A DNA stretch of 32,659 nt from TMED161 sp964532515 (GTDB lineage: Bacteria; Fidelibacterota; Marinisomatia; SCGC-AAA003-L08; D37C17): positions 1 through 32,659 of the forward strand of contig CAZHKH010000008.1 of NCBI GenBank assembly GCA_964532515.1. Reading direction: 5' to 3'. How positions within the stretch are numbered: position 1 is the first letter of the stretch; every line of letters starts with the position of its first letter. The position numbers and the translations under genes are program-made. This document shows, one piece after another, positions 1-8,710 of this stretch. Under the pieces are notes generated by a model that saw only the letters and a list, made by a program, of their open reading frames with translations, did no database searches and had not been told where the DNA came from.

Positions 1-418
1 CTACAGCTTCTTCTGCTGGAGCTTCTTCTGCCTTTGCAGCTTTCTTAGCTTGTTCCTTCTTTAATTTCTTCTTTTCTTGCTTATTCTCATCTCTATTCTT
101 TTGTCTGCTTAAGAATTCTTCCATTTCTTTAGCAATTTCATCCTCTGATTTCCCTAATCCAATCAAATGATATTTATGATTAAATCCAATTTTCCCTAAT
201 AAATTCTTTACTGTTAAAGATGGAATCGCACCCTTATCAAGCCAATGAACAACTCTATTTTCATTAAATTTAAAAGTTTCATCTACACTACTAGGATTAA
301 ACCAACCTAGCTTTTCTATCTCACGACCATCTCTTCTTGATCTTGAATCTATTGCAACCAACCTATAAAATGGTCTATTTTTTCTACCCAATCTTTTAAA
401 TCTTAGTTTTACTGACAA
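1..418 (-). CDS. rpsP: 30S ribosomal protein S16 (3' end cut by window start)
   Basis: Small-subunit ribosomal protein S16, which binds 16S rRNA during 30S assembly. The reading frame gives 139 codons before running off the window, so the stop is not seen. The protein starts MSVKLRFKRLGRKNRPFYRL, followed by V-A-I-D-S-R-S-R-R-D-G-R and LGWFNP, the classic S16 core. From about residue 95 it becomes a charged tail rich in Lys, Glu and Ala, a long extension often seen in Bacteroidota-like S16. The start is TTG at 418: it is preceded by a strong AGGAGG, and no ATG gives the conserved amino terminus. It lies 24 bases after the ffh stop on the same strand, and ffh-rpsP is a common bacterial pairing. 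The usual partners rimM, trmD and rplS would lie outside the window. Confidence 0.96.
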   Translation of the reverse strand, partial: MSVKLRFKRLGRKNRPFYRLVAIDSRSRRDGREIEKLGWFNPSSVDETFKFNENRVVHWLDKGAIPSLTVKNLLGKIGFNHKYHLIGLGKSEDEIAKEMEEFLSRQKNRDENKQEKKKLKKEQAKKAAKAEEAPAEEAV

Positions 419-426
419 TTAACTAA

Positions 427-432
427 CCTCCT
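427..432 (-). promoter_or_regulatory. Shine-Dalgarno site of rpsP
   Basis: AGGAGG on the minus strand, 8 bases before the TTG at 418. It decides the TTG start, because the gene has no upstream ATG giving an S16 amino terminus. It is one of the few perfect ribosome binding sites in the window. Confidence 0.85.
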
Positions 433-442
433 GTTTCTACAT

Positions 443-1756
443 TTACATAAAAGGAAATTTAAATTTCCCCTTATTTTTGTTCATTGTTTTCATCATGTTT
501 TTCATTTGTTTGTATTGCTTTAATAATAAATTAACTTCTTGAACTGGTCTGCCACTTCCACTTGCAATTCTTTTTCTTCTTGAGCCATCAATTATTGATG
601 GATTAATTCTTTCTTTAAGTGTCATAGATGATATTATTGCTTCAACCCACTTTAAATTTTTTTCATTAAAATCACCCATTTTAAGCTTATTTGCACCTGG
701 AATCATATTCATAACTTCTGATAAAGGACCCATTTTTTTTATCTGTTTAATCTGATCTTGAAAGTCTAATAGCGAAAAATCTTGATTTTTTATTTTTTCT
801 TCAAGACTCTCAATAGATTTTTCATCAACAACTGATTGAGCTTTCTCTACTAGCGATACTACGTCACCCATGCCTAAAATTCTACTAGCAAATCTTTCTG
901 GATAAAAATTTTCAAGATTATCTATTGATTCTCCTGTGCCAATAAATTTGATTGGTTTATCAATAATATCTTTAATTGATAAAGCTGCTCCACCTCTAGC
1001 ATCACCATCCATTTTAGTAAGTATTATGCCAGTGATATCAATTGCATCATTAAATGATTTAGATGAATTAACAGCATCTTGACCAGTCATTCCATCAGCT
1101 ACAAATAAAATTTCATTAGGATTAGATACATCAATTATAGATTTTAGCTGGTCCATCATCTCTTCATCAATATGTAATCGTCCTGCTGTATCTATAATTA
1201 CAACATCTTTATCCATTTTTTTAGATTCTTTCAAGCCAGCTTTTACAACACTGATTGGATCTTTTATCTTTTGACTAAACACCTCAACATCAATATCATT
1301 TCCGATGGTAATTAACTGTTCAATAGCTGCTGGCCTTTGAAGGTCTGCTGCTATTAAAAATGGATTTTTTCCCTTATCTTTTTTCAAAAAACGTGCTATT
1401 TTACCACAAGTTGTTGTTTTTCCACAACCTTGAAGACCTGCTAAGACAATTATAGTTTGTCCTGAACTATCAAATTCTAATTGTTTAGAATCATCACCTA
1501 AAAAGTATTTCAATTCATCAAAGAGTATTTTTGTAAATTGTTGCCCTGGACTAATAGAGTTTAATACTTTTTTACCTAGAGCTTTTTCTTTAACATGCTC
1601 TACAAATTTCTTTGCTACTTTTAAATTTACATCAGCTTCCAATAGAGCAATTCTAATATCTCTAAGAATATCAGAAATATTAGACTCAGAGATTTTTCCC
1701 TGACCTTTAATGTTTTTTATTATTTTAGATAGATGTCCTTGTAATTGTTCTAACAT
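443..1756 (-). CDS. ffh: Signal recognition particle GTPase Ffh
   Basis: SRP54-family GTPase that binds 4.5S RNA and signal sequences and docks with FtsY to target membrane proteins. The N domain (about residues 1-85) is followed by the GTPase domain with GLQGCGKTTT (about 107-116), DTAGRL and TKMDGDARGGAAL. A Met-rich M domain at the carboxy end carries the RNA-binding stretch around SGSGRPVQEVN. The protein has 437 residues from ATG 1756, near the usual Ffh length. A TTG four codons upstream (1768) is open, but it has no ribosome binding site. MLEQLQGHL matches where Ffh proteins normally begin, and a weak GAGAAG precedes the ATG. The gene is probably cotranscribed with rpsP downstream. The 154 bases upstream, to the SDR gene, show no promoter or terminator I can defend. 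Confidence 0.97.
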   Translation of the reverse strand: MLEQLQGHLSKIIKNIKGQGKISESNISDILRDIRIALLEADVNLKVAKKFVEHVKEKALGKKVLNSISPGQQFTKILFDELKYFLGDDSKQLEFDSSGQTIIVLAGLQGCGKTTTCGKIARFLKKDKGKNPFLIAADLQRPAAIEQLITIGNDIDVEVFSQKIKDPISVVKAGLKESKKMDKDVVIIDTAGRLHIDEEMMDQLKSIIDVSNPNEILFVADGMTGQDAVNSSKSFNDAIDITGIILTKMDGDARGGAALSIKDIIDKPIKFIGTGESIDNLENFYPERFASRILGMGDVVSLVEKAQSVVDEKSIESLEEKIKNQDFSLLDFQDQIKQIKKMGPLSEVMNMIPGANKLKMGDFNEKNLKWVEAIISSMTLKERINPSIIDGSRRKRIASGSGRPVQEVNLLLKQYKQMKNMMKTMNKNKGKFKFPFM

Positions 1757-1910
1757 TTTTCTTCTCAAAAAACAAATTTTACTAAAGCTGAGAAATTTAA
1801 GACAACACGACCTACTCTACAAGGGAAATAGTATTCTCGTTTATTTTCAAAAATATCTAATAAAGGATAAATAATCTTTCTTTTTTAGTTTACATATAAG
1901 CTGATAGGAT

Positions 1911-2627
1911 TTAAAAGTCTCCTTTGGTCCTTCTAACAACTACATCTTCAATAACAGATGAATTAGGGGCGCTAATTGCATGAAAAATGGTATCAGCTAA
2001 ATCTGAAGGAGATAACATTTCATCTCTTGGGAAATCTACATTAATTGTATCCCAGAAATTTGTATCAATAGCTCCAGGGTATATTGAAATTACTTTAATA
2101 TTAAATTCCCTTAATTCCGTTCTTAATGTATCTGCAAATCCTTTCAATCCATACTTAGATGCGACATAACCAGTTGAATGGGAGAATGAATGGCCATATT
2201 TACCAGCAACAGAATTAATAAATATAAATTTTCCTTCTTTATTTTCTATCATTCTATTAACAAAGAGTCTTGTTAGCAAAAATGATGCTCTTAAATTAGT
2301 ATTAATTTGTTCATCCCAATCTTCAATAGACATCTTATCTATTCCAGAAAATATACCTATTCCTGCATTATTAATTACGCAATCTACAAAGCCAAGTTTA
2401 TTTGATTGCTCATAAAGATTCCTTACTTCTTTTTCAATCTTAACATCGCAAGAGATAACATGGCTTTTAAATCCATTTTTTTTTAACTCATTATGTAGAG
2501 AATCTAATTTTTCCTTAGATCTAGACGTAAGAATAACTTCATAACCTTCTCTACATAATTTTTTTGAAATTTCTCTTCCTATTCCGGATGATGCTCCTGT
2601 AACTAATAGAAGATTATTATTTTTCAT
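1911..2627 (-). CDS. Short-chain dehydrogenase/reductase (SDR family)
   Basis: Classical SDR oxidoreductase of 238 residues using NAD(P)H; the substrate is unknown. The cofactor motif TGASSGIG is at residues 10-17 and NNAG at 86-89. The helix-4 Asn is N111, the catalytic Ser is S139, and Y154 and K158 form the YxxxK pair (YVASK). A PG turn follows at 184-185. The length is typical of a single-domain classical SDR. Its ATG lies inside the end of the aconitase gene (11-base overlap), so the two are probably cotranscribed and translationally coupled. The family includes fatty-acid, sugar and polyol reductases, and nothing here distinguishes among them. I see no metabolic logic linking it to aconitase beyond the shared transcript. 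Confidence 0.9.
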   Translation of the reverse strand: MKNNNLLLVTGASSGIGREISKKLCREGYEVILTSRSKEKLDSLHNELKKNGFKSHVISCDVKIEKEVRNLYEQSNKLGFVDCVINNAGIGIFSGIDKMSIEDWDEQINTNLRASFLLTRLFVNRMIENKEGKFIFINSVAGKYGHSFSHSTGYVASKYGLKGFADTLRTELREFNIKVISIYPGAIDTNFWDTINVDFPRDEMLSPSDLADTIFHAISAPNSSVIEDVVVRRTKGDF

Positions 2628-5211
2628 TTTGCTTGGCTATTAAATTTAATGCACTACCAGCCTTAAACCATTCAATTTGATTCTCATTGAATGTATGCTT
2701 TAATAATATTTTATCTATTGTATCATCATTATGATGAATTATAAGTTGTAAATCTTCATCCTCTGAAAAATTAATTAGCCCATTGATGTCAAATGTGTCA
2801 TTTTCTCTAATCTTCTCATAGTCATCTTTATCTCTAAATGTAAGTGCGAGGACCCCTTGCTTTTTTAAATTAGTTTCATGAATTCTTGCAAATGATTTAA
2901 CAATAACAGCCTTAACACCAACAAATCTTGGTTCCATTGCTGCATGCTCTCTTGATGATCCTTCACCATAATTTTCATCACCTATAATAACTGATGAAAT
3001 ATTATTTTTCTTGTAATAGAATCCTAAATTTGGTGTTTCTATATACTCTTTTGTAAAAGGATTGAGGACTAGATTTGCCTTATTATTAAAATGATTAGTT
3101 GCACCTAATAATAAATTTTTTGAAATATTTTCAAGATGTCCTCTAAACTTTAACCATGGCCCGGCCATTGAGATATGATCAGTAGTACATTTACCTTTAG
3201 CTTTAATTAATAAACTTAAATTTTTCAAATCTACTCCATCCCACTCTTTAAATCTTTCTAATAGTTGTAATCTCTCAGAGTCGGGACTAATTTTAATAAC
3301 TTCATCACCTGATTCATAAAAAGAACTAGGGAGTACATTAATTCCAACTTTATCACCTAGCTTAACAATGAATGGTATCGTAAACTTCATTAGTGGAATT
3401 AAAGCGGGAGCTGATAGCCCTCCAAGCTTCAATAAATCCTTAAATTGCTCTTTTACAAACATTTCATCTTGATCATTAAATTGATCTCTACTGGTTATGT
3501 ATTTTTTGATTAATGTTAACATCCCCTTTGTTTCTTTCCCTTCATTCTTTATAGCATCAAAAACCTTTTGTATTTTTTCAATTACCCCTTTTTCTTTAAA
3601 GTAATCTTCATCTATATCAAAATCTTTAGTATCTAATTTGGGAATATTAATTTGGCTGGGAGCTTGATAACCTGAATCTTCAACTTCAAATCCATTCTCA
3701 GGTAATTCAAAACCTGATGGCTCATCTAATAAAACTTTTTCTCCATTTGAATTTAAAATAGTATCTTTCATTGGATTAAAGGTTAAATCTCCTGCAATAG
3801 CTAGAGCCGTAACAATTTCAGGGGAGCCAACAAAAGCATGAGTATTAGGGTTCCCATCTGCCCTTTTTGTAAAATTTCTATTAAAGGAATGGACAATTGT
3901 ATTAACCTTTTCTTGATCTGCTCCTTCTCTTGCCCACTGACCAATGCATGGTCCACAGGCATTTGCAAATACACTCGCTCCAATACTATTAAAAATATCA
4001 ATGTATCCATCTCTTTCAATAGTATATCTAACCTGTTCAGAGCCTGGAGTGATTGTTAATTTAGATTTTGATTTGAGATCTTTTTTAGACGCTTGCTCTG
4101 CTATTGATGCAGAGCGGGAAATATCCTCATAAGAAGAATTAGTACAAGAGCCAATTAATCCAAACTCTACCTTTGTTGGCCAATTATTTTTTTTGGCTTC
4201 ATCTGCCATCTTAGATATAGGCGTTGCCCTGTCTGGAGTAAATGGACCATTCAAATGAGGCTCTAGCTCAGATAAGTTTATCTCAATTAGATCATCAAAA
4301 TATTTTTCTGGATTTAAATATACTTCACTATCACCAGATAGGTGGTTCTTTACAGAATTTGCTAATTTTGCAACTTCTGACCTCCCTGTTGCACATAAAT
4401 ATCTATACATAGATTTATCATAAGAAAATGTAGATGTTGTGGCCCCTACTTCTGCACCCATGTTACAAATAGTTCCTTTTCCTGTACATGATAATGATTT
4501 TGCCCCTTCTCCAAAATATTCAAGTATCGAGCCTGTACCACCCTTAACTGTTAATATCCCAGCAACCTTAAGAATTACATCTTTTGCAGAGGTCCATCCA
4601 TTTAATTCCCCAGTTAATTTTATTCCTATTATCTTTGGAAATTTTAATTCCCAAGGCATTCCAGCCATTACATCGACAGCATCAGCTCCACCAACACCAA
4701 TAGCAATCATTCCTAATCCTCCAGCGTTGACAGTATGTGAATCTGTTCCTATCATCATCCCACCAGGAAATGCGTAATTTTCTAAAACAACTTGATGGAT
4801 AATTCCTGCTCCCGGCTTCCAAAAACCAATTCCATACTTTTTTGAAACAGATGAAAGGAAATCATACACCTCAGAATTAATATCCAAGGCATTATTTAAA
4901 TCAATACTAGCAGAAATTTTTGCTTGAATTAAATGATCAGCGTGAACAGTCGATGGAACAGAAACTTGATTTTTCCCTGCCATCATGAACTGTAATAAAG
5001 CCATTTGAGCTGTAGCATCCTGCATTGCGACTCTATCTGGATGAAAATTAGCATAATCCTTTCCTCTAGAAAAATCATTTACTGATTCACTATGGGAATA
5101 GAGAATTTTTTCTGTTAATGTTAGTGGTCGTGCCAACTTTTCTTTAATTCTATTAATAGAAGAGTCTAAATTTTTGTAGTAGAGCTTAATTTTATTAATA
5201 TCAAATGTCAT
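2617..5211 (-). CDS. acnA: Aconitate hydratase, mitochondrial type, with a linker insertion
   Basis: TCA-cycle [4Fe-4S] enzyme interconverting citrate and isocitrate. The cluster ligands are C356 (SCTNSS), C419 and C422 (CGPC). Other family signatures are GTDSHT (155-160), KGKCTTDHIS (672-681), GDENYGEGSSREHAA (744-758) and SFARIHETNLKKQG (773-786). The order and spacing match mitochondrial aconitase rather than AcnB. The protein has 864 residues, while mitochondrial-type enzymes have about 750-780. The excess is a continuous Lys/Glu-rich then hydrophobic segment at about residues 525-630 (bases 3322-3639), in the linker between the catalytic domains and the swivel domain. All catalytic parts around it are intact. 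The start at 5211 has no clear ribosome binding site. The gene diverges from the C25 peptidase gene and overlaps the SDR gene. The gene symbol follows the general AcnA/mitochondrial family name. Confidence 0.96.
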   Translation of the reverse strand: MTFDINKIKLYYKNLDSSINRIKEKLARPLTLTEKILYSHSESVNDFSRGKDYANFHPDRVAMQDATAQMALLQFMMAGKNQVSVPSTVHADHLIQAKISASIDLNNALDINSEVYDFLSSVSKKYGIGFWKPGAGIIHQVVLENYAFPGGMMIGTDSHTVNAGGLGMIAIGVGGADAVDVMAGMPWELKFPKIIGIKLTGELNGWTSAKDVILKVAGILTVKGGTGSILEYFGEGAKSLSCTGKGTICNMGAEVGATTSTFSYDKSMYRYLCATGRSEVAKLANSVKNHLSGDSEVYLNPEKYFDDLIEINLSELEPHLNGPFTPDRATPISKMADEAKKNNWPTKVEFGLIGSCTNSSYEDISRSASIAEQASKKDLKSKSKLTITPGSEQVRYTIERDGYIDIFNSIGASVFANACGPCIGQWAREGADQEKVNTIVHSFNRNFTKRADGNPNTHAFVGSPEIVTALAIAGDLTFNPMKDTILNSNGEKVLLDEPSGFELPENGFEVEDSGYQAPSQINIPKLDTKDFDIDEDYFKEKGVIEKIQKVFDAIKNEGKETKGMLTLIKKYITSRDQFNDQDEMFVKEQFKDLLKLGGLSAPALIPLMKFTIPFIVKLGDKVGINVLPSSFYESGDEVIKISPDSERLQLLERFKEWDGVDLKNLSLLIKAKGKCTTDHISMAGPWLKFRGHLENISKNLLLGATNHFNNKANLVLNPFTKEYIETPNLGFYYKKNNISSVIIGDENYGEGSSREHAAMEPRFVGVKAVIVKSFARIHETNLKKQGVLALTFRDKDDYEKIRENDTFDINGLINFSEDEDLQLIIHHNDDTIDKILLKHTFNENQIEWFKAGSALNLIAKQNEK

Positions 5212-5288
5212 ATTTTATTTTATTGGAACAATAGTTATAGTTATAAGATAAAAATTTATACTAATTTTAATGTAAATTTAGGGGTTTT
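5212..5288. promoter_or_regulatory. Divergent intergenic region between aconitase and C25 peptidase
   Basis: This 77-base, very A+T-rich spacer lies between two diverging genes, so it must hold the start signals for both unless they are read through from further away. Several TATAA-like hexamers occur (for example TATACT at 5257-5262 on the plus strand), but no well-spaced -35 and -10 pair stands out. On the plus strand a short AGGGG (5280-5284) sits 4 bases before the peptidase ATG. No comparable site precedes the aconitase ATG. Confidence 0.4.
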
Positions 5289-7445
5289 ATGATATCAACT
5301 ACAAATACAGTAAAAAATATTTTAATTGTTTTTTTACAATTATTTAACATTGTGTTTGCAATTGAATATCTAATATTATCTACAGATAATCTTAAAGAAT
5401 CTGCAGAAAAAATTTCTAGCATCTACTCAGATGTATCGCAATCCTATTATTTAGATACAGAAATTGCTATAATAGATACATTCTCTATTTCAATAAAAGA
5501 TTTTGTAAATAATAAAATTGAAAATAATTCTAATTTAAAATATTTATTAATTATAGGAGATGAGGATGGAATCCCTAGTCTGACAAAATCGGTAAGTTGT
5601 GGAGATGGATTAGATGAATATCCATCAGATGATTTTTTTAGTTCTATTAATGAAAATAGTCCGCCAAGGCTTTCAACTGGAAGAATCCCTACCTCTAATT
5701 CTCAAAAAGCACTATCCTTTGCAACTAAGTTAGAGGAATACATTAAAAACCCTACAATTGGAGCCTGGAAAAATAAAATTCTATTAATATCTGATGATGA
5801 GATAAAAAATAATTCATCAGTTCAAAGTGAAATTCAACACACAATTTATTCGGATTCTATTTATCAAAAAATTTCATCGTTGACATTTTCTAAAACTCTA
5901 TATGGTCCAATGTATGAAGCTGAATACTATGGATCAGAAAGAAGGTTGCCACAATTAACAGAAGATATTATTGAATATTTAAATGAGGGAGCTGCAATAA
6001 TTAATTACATTGGGCATGGAGATCCCGAAACATGGTCCGCAGAAAATATTATTGATAAAAATAGAGATATTGAGCTTATTGATATTCCTAATTCAAAGTT
6101 ACCTATATGGATCGCAGGAACCTGTTATTTCGGACGATATGATAATGTAGACTCTATGTCAGAAGCATTACTATTTGAAACTAATGGAGCAATTTCTGTG
6201 ATTGGTGCAACTAGATCAATAAGCAAATCTATTAATAAAAAATTTTTAGAATATTTTTATGATGATTTAAAGACATATATAGAAGAAAATAATGAAATAA
6301 TGCGTTTGGGGGATCTTTTCCTTAATTCAAAAATTAATTTATTTAATTCCCATTCAACTAATTATCATTATACAAGCAACTGTGATGGAGGCTATCTGTA
6401 TGATATATTAGGAGATCCAGCTATTCCTCTTCCATTCCCTAACTTCAATCCAAATATAATTAATTTCACTGATAGTATTAGTATTTTAACTGCATATACT
6501 ATTGATCCTGAAAATAATGAATTAAATGATTATCAGTATTTCCAGATACTTGATGAGGATGTAGAGATAATGCTTTCATATGAAGATAATGGAGATATTT
6601 ATAATTATGAATTTAGTTATTCTCCAAATATAATTTTTGAAAATGAATTCTCAGAATCATCATGCTATACAGCTCCAATTGATTTGATTTCTAATAATTA
6701 TATAAATTTTAAATTTTATACAGAATCTAATAATTATAATTATATAAAATATTCATCTCCTATTTACATTTCTTATAATAATGATACACTAAATGATTAC
6801 TCTGGTCCAGATATAAATTTTTATTTAAATAATTCCATTATCAACTCAAATGAAATTGTATCTCAAAATGAAAATATAGTAGTAATTTTATTTGATTCAT
6901 TAGGAATAAATACATCTTCAAATATCGGACATTTATCGAGGTATTGGTTTAATAATGAAGAGCATCAAAATAATATTCAAGCTGAAAATTGTATTGTTCT
7001 TGAATCATGCACCAATATATCATGTGCAATTGATATTCCTTCTAACATATATGATGAGAATGTCTTATATGTAGAGTCTTGGGATAATGCCAACAACATG
7101 GCTATTGATAGCTTAGAACTAACTGTAATAAATCCTAAAAATGATAATATTGTTTTTAATTTATTTAATATCCCAAACCCAATTACAGATAGAACTTTTT
7201 TTACATATCAAATTAAGAACAATCAAAATAAAAATATTGAAACAAAAATAAAAATTTATTCACAAACTGGAGAGTTTATAACTTCACTAACTGATAATAG
7301 AGCTGATAGCTTTGTTGCCATCGAATGGGATACTACTGATTCAAATTCAAATTTATTACCTAATGGGACATATTTATACACCATAGAGATTAAAACTGAA
7401 AACAAATCAGTGAAAGATACTGGGGTATTATCGATTATTAGATAA
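5289..7445 (+). CDS. Gingipain-type (C25) cysteine peptidase, PorU-like, with FlgD-like C-terminal domain
   Basis: Exported cysteine peptidase of family C25. An amino-terminal hydrophobic segment (about residues 9-24, ending VFA) looks like a signal peptide. The C25 domain follows at once (about 26-385) with SDDFF (113-117), a GRIP motif (131-134), catalytic His in YIGHGD (H243), catalytic Cys in AGTCYFG (C279) and GDPAIPLP (375-382). The middle region is Asn-rich and probably beta-structured. Residues about 626-718 form a FlgD-like/type IX sorting-type domain (NIPNPITDRTFFTYQI, then IEWD and NGTYLYTIEI). In type IX secretion the C25 protein PorU removes sorting domains and attaches cargo to the cell surface; its carboxy end resembles this one. 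PorU of Bacteroidota is usually over 1,000 residues, whereas this has 718 and lacks the long amino-terminal region. It could be a reduced PorU or a secreted gingipain-like protease. No porV lies next to it. It is the only plus-strand gene here. Confidence 0.85.
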   Translation: MISTTNTVKNILIVFLQLFNIVFAIEYLILSTDNLKESAEKISSIYSDVSQSYYLDTEIAIIDTFSISIKDFVNNKIENNSNLKYLLIIGDEDGIPSLTKSVSCGDGLDEYPSDDFFSSINENSPPRLSTGRIPTSNSQKALSFATKLEEYIKNPTIGAWKNKILLISDDEIKNNSSVQSEIQHTIYSDSIYQKISSLTFSKTLYGPMYEAEYYGSERRLPQLTEDIIEYLNEGAAIINYIGHGDPETWSAENIIDKNRDIELIDIPNSKLPIWIAGTCYFGRYDNVDSMSEALLFETNGAISVIGATRSISKSINKKFLEYFYDDLKTYIEENNEIMRLGDLFLNSKINLFNSHSTNYHYTSNCDGGYLYDILGDPAIPLPFPNFNPNIINFTDSISILTAYTIDPENNELNDYQYFQILDEDVEIMLSYEDNGDIYNYEFSYSPNIIFENEFSESSCYTAPIDLISNNYINFKFYTESNNYNYIKYSSPIYISYNNDTLNDYSGPDINFYLNNSIINSNEIVSQNENIVVILFDSLGINTSSNIGHLSRYWFNNEEHQNNIQAENCIVLESCTNISCAIDIPSNIYDENVLYVESWDNANNMAIDSLELTVINPKNDNIVFNLFNIPNPITDRTFFTYQIKNNQNKNIETKIKIYSQTGEFITSLTDNRADSFVAIEWDTTDSNSNLLPNGTYLYTIEIKTENKSVKDTGVLSIIR

Positions 7446-7449
7446 AAAT

Positions 7450-8697
7450 CTATTCGCTGCTTCTGTTCCTTAAATAAGTTGGAACTTCTAAATCATCTCC
7501 AAAAACTGGAACTTCATCATTATTATTAATGATAACTTCTTCTTCAACACTAGAACCATTAACTTCATCTTGAATTTCTTTATCAGTTTCCTCTTCAATA
7601 TTATTATTTAATATATTGATAGAGGTTTGAGGATTATTATAATCATGATCAGGTATCTGATATCTATTTTCATTTGTTTTAACTTCACCATCATTAATTT
7701 CAGGTTTATCTTCTTGATCTAGACCTGTAGCAATAACAGTAACTCTAACCTCATCATTCAATGTATTATCAACAGTAAAACCATGAATTATCTCACCATG
7801 CTCTTGATCATAATCATTATCTGAATCATATCCCGCTGCCTTATAAATTAAATCTGATGCTTGATTCAGCTCATGAATACCTAAATCTTCAGAACTAGTT
7901 ATATTTATCAATACACCTCTGGCTCCCTTTATACTTTTATTTTGTAATAAAGGAGAATTGATTGCTTCTTGCGCTGCTAAAATAGCTCTTTCCTCACCTG
8001 TCGCCATTCCCGTACCCATTATCGCCTCTCCACCATCTTGCATAACTCGGCTGACATCAGCAAAATCTAAATTAATTAACCCTGGAACATTAATTAAATC
8101 AGAAATTCCTTTTGTAGCTTGCAATAATACTGTATCAGCAATTTTAAAAGACTCTTTAACTGTTGCCTTTAAATCTGTTATTTCTAGCAATGTCTCATTT
8201 GGAATAACAAGAAGAGTATCACAATTCTTTTTTAATTCTATTATACCTTTGTCTGCTCGTCTTTTCCTCATCGGTCCTTCAAACATAAATGGTTGAGTCA
8301 CAACTCCTACAGTAAGAATCCCAAGTTCCTTTGAGATTGCAGCAATAGCTGGTGCTGCACCTGTACCTGTGCCTCCCCCCATCCCCGCAGTAATAAATAC
8401 CAAGTTTGCATTTGATAAAGTTTTTATTATTAATTCCTTGTTTTCTTCGACAGCTTTTTCTCCAATGTCTGAGTTGGCTCCAGCCCCTAATCCTTGTGTC
8501 AATTCTTTCCCTATCTGTAGTTTTGTTTGTGAATTATTGTATTCTAAATCTTGAGCATCAGTATTCATTGCAACAAAATCAACACTATTCATCCCTTCCT
8601 CAATCATTCTATTTAATGCATTACCTCCACCTCCACCAACACCTACCACAACTATTCTAGCTTTTTGATCTATTAGATTTCCAGGTTCTATTAGCAT
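7450..8697 (-). CDS. ftsZ: Cell division GTPase FtsZ
   Basis: Tubulin-like GTPase that polymerises into the division ring on the inner face of the membrane. The nucleotide-binding glycine-rich stretches are GVGGGGGN (19-26) and GGGTGTGAAP (107-116). The synergy-loop motif NLDFAD (209-214) supplies the catalytic aspartates to the neighbouring subunit. After the globular domain comes an acidic, Asn-rich linker (about 325-400), then a conserved terminal peptide EVPTYLRNR (404-412), the expected docking site for FtsA and similar partners. The length of 415 residues is normal. A good ribosome binding site fixes the ATG. This is the last gene of the dcw cluster, 13 bases after ftsA. It ends 4 bases from the end of the oppositely oriented C25 peptidase gene, which leaves no room for a conventional terminator. 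Confidence 0.99.
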   Translation of the reverse strand: MLIEPGNLIDQKARIVVVGVGGGGGNALNRMIEEGMNSVDFVAMNTDAQDLEYNNSQTKLQIGKELTQGLGAGANSDIGEKAVEENKELIIKTLSNANLVFITAGMGGGTGTGAAPAIAAISKELGILTVGVVTQPFMFEGPMRKRRADKGIIELKKNCDTLLVIPNETLLEITDLKATVKESFKIADTVLLQATKGISDLINVPGLINLDFADVSRVMQDGGEAIMGTGMATGEERAILAAQEAINSPLLQNKSIKGARGVLINITSSEDLGIHELNQASDLIYKAAGYDSDNDYDQEHGEIIHGFTVDNTLNDEVRVTVIATGLDQEDKPEINDGEVKTNENRYQIPDHDYNNPQTSINILNNNIEEETDKEIQDEVNGSSVEEEVIINNNDEVPVFGDDLEVPTYLRNRSSE

Positions 8698-8702
8698 GCT
8701 TT

Positions 8703-8707
8703 CTCCT
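8703..8707 (-). promoter_or_regulatory. Shine-Dalgarno site of ftsZ
   Basis: AGGAG on the minus strand, 5 bases before the ftsZ ATG, within the 13-base gap after ftsA. Most genes of the cluster lack such a site, so ftsZ may be translated more strongly than its neighbours; this is an inference. Confidence 0.75.
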
Positions 8708-8710
8708 TTT

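Noticed and set aside
1757..1768. TTG at 1768 as the start of ffh
   Set aside because: It has no ribosome binding site and adds four residues (MRRK) not expected in Ffh; the ATG at 1756 gives the conserved MLEQL start.
4439..4777. Open frame of 112 codons on the plus strand opposite aconitase
   Set aside because: It is antisense to highly conserved aconitase sequence; the Pro/Ile-rich product looks like a reverse reading of the real gene.
5223..5262. A -35/-10 pair for the C25 peptidase gene (TTGGAA and TATACT)
   Set aside because: The spacing between these hexamers is too long (28 bases), and the A+T-rich spacer gives many alternative TATA-like hexamers, so no specific promoter is claimed.
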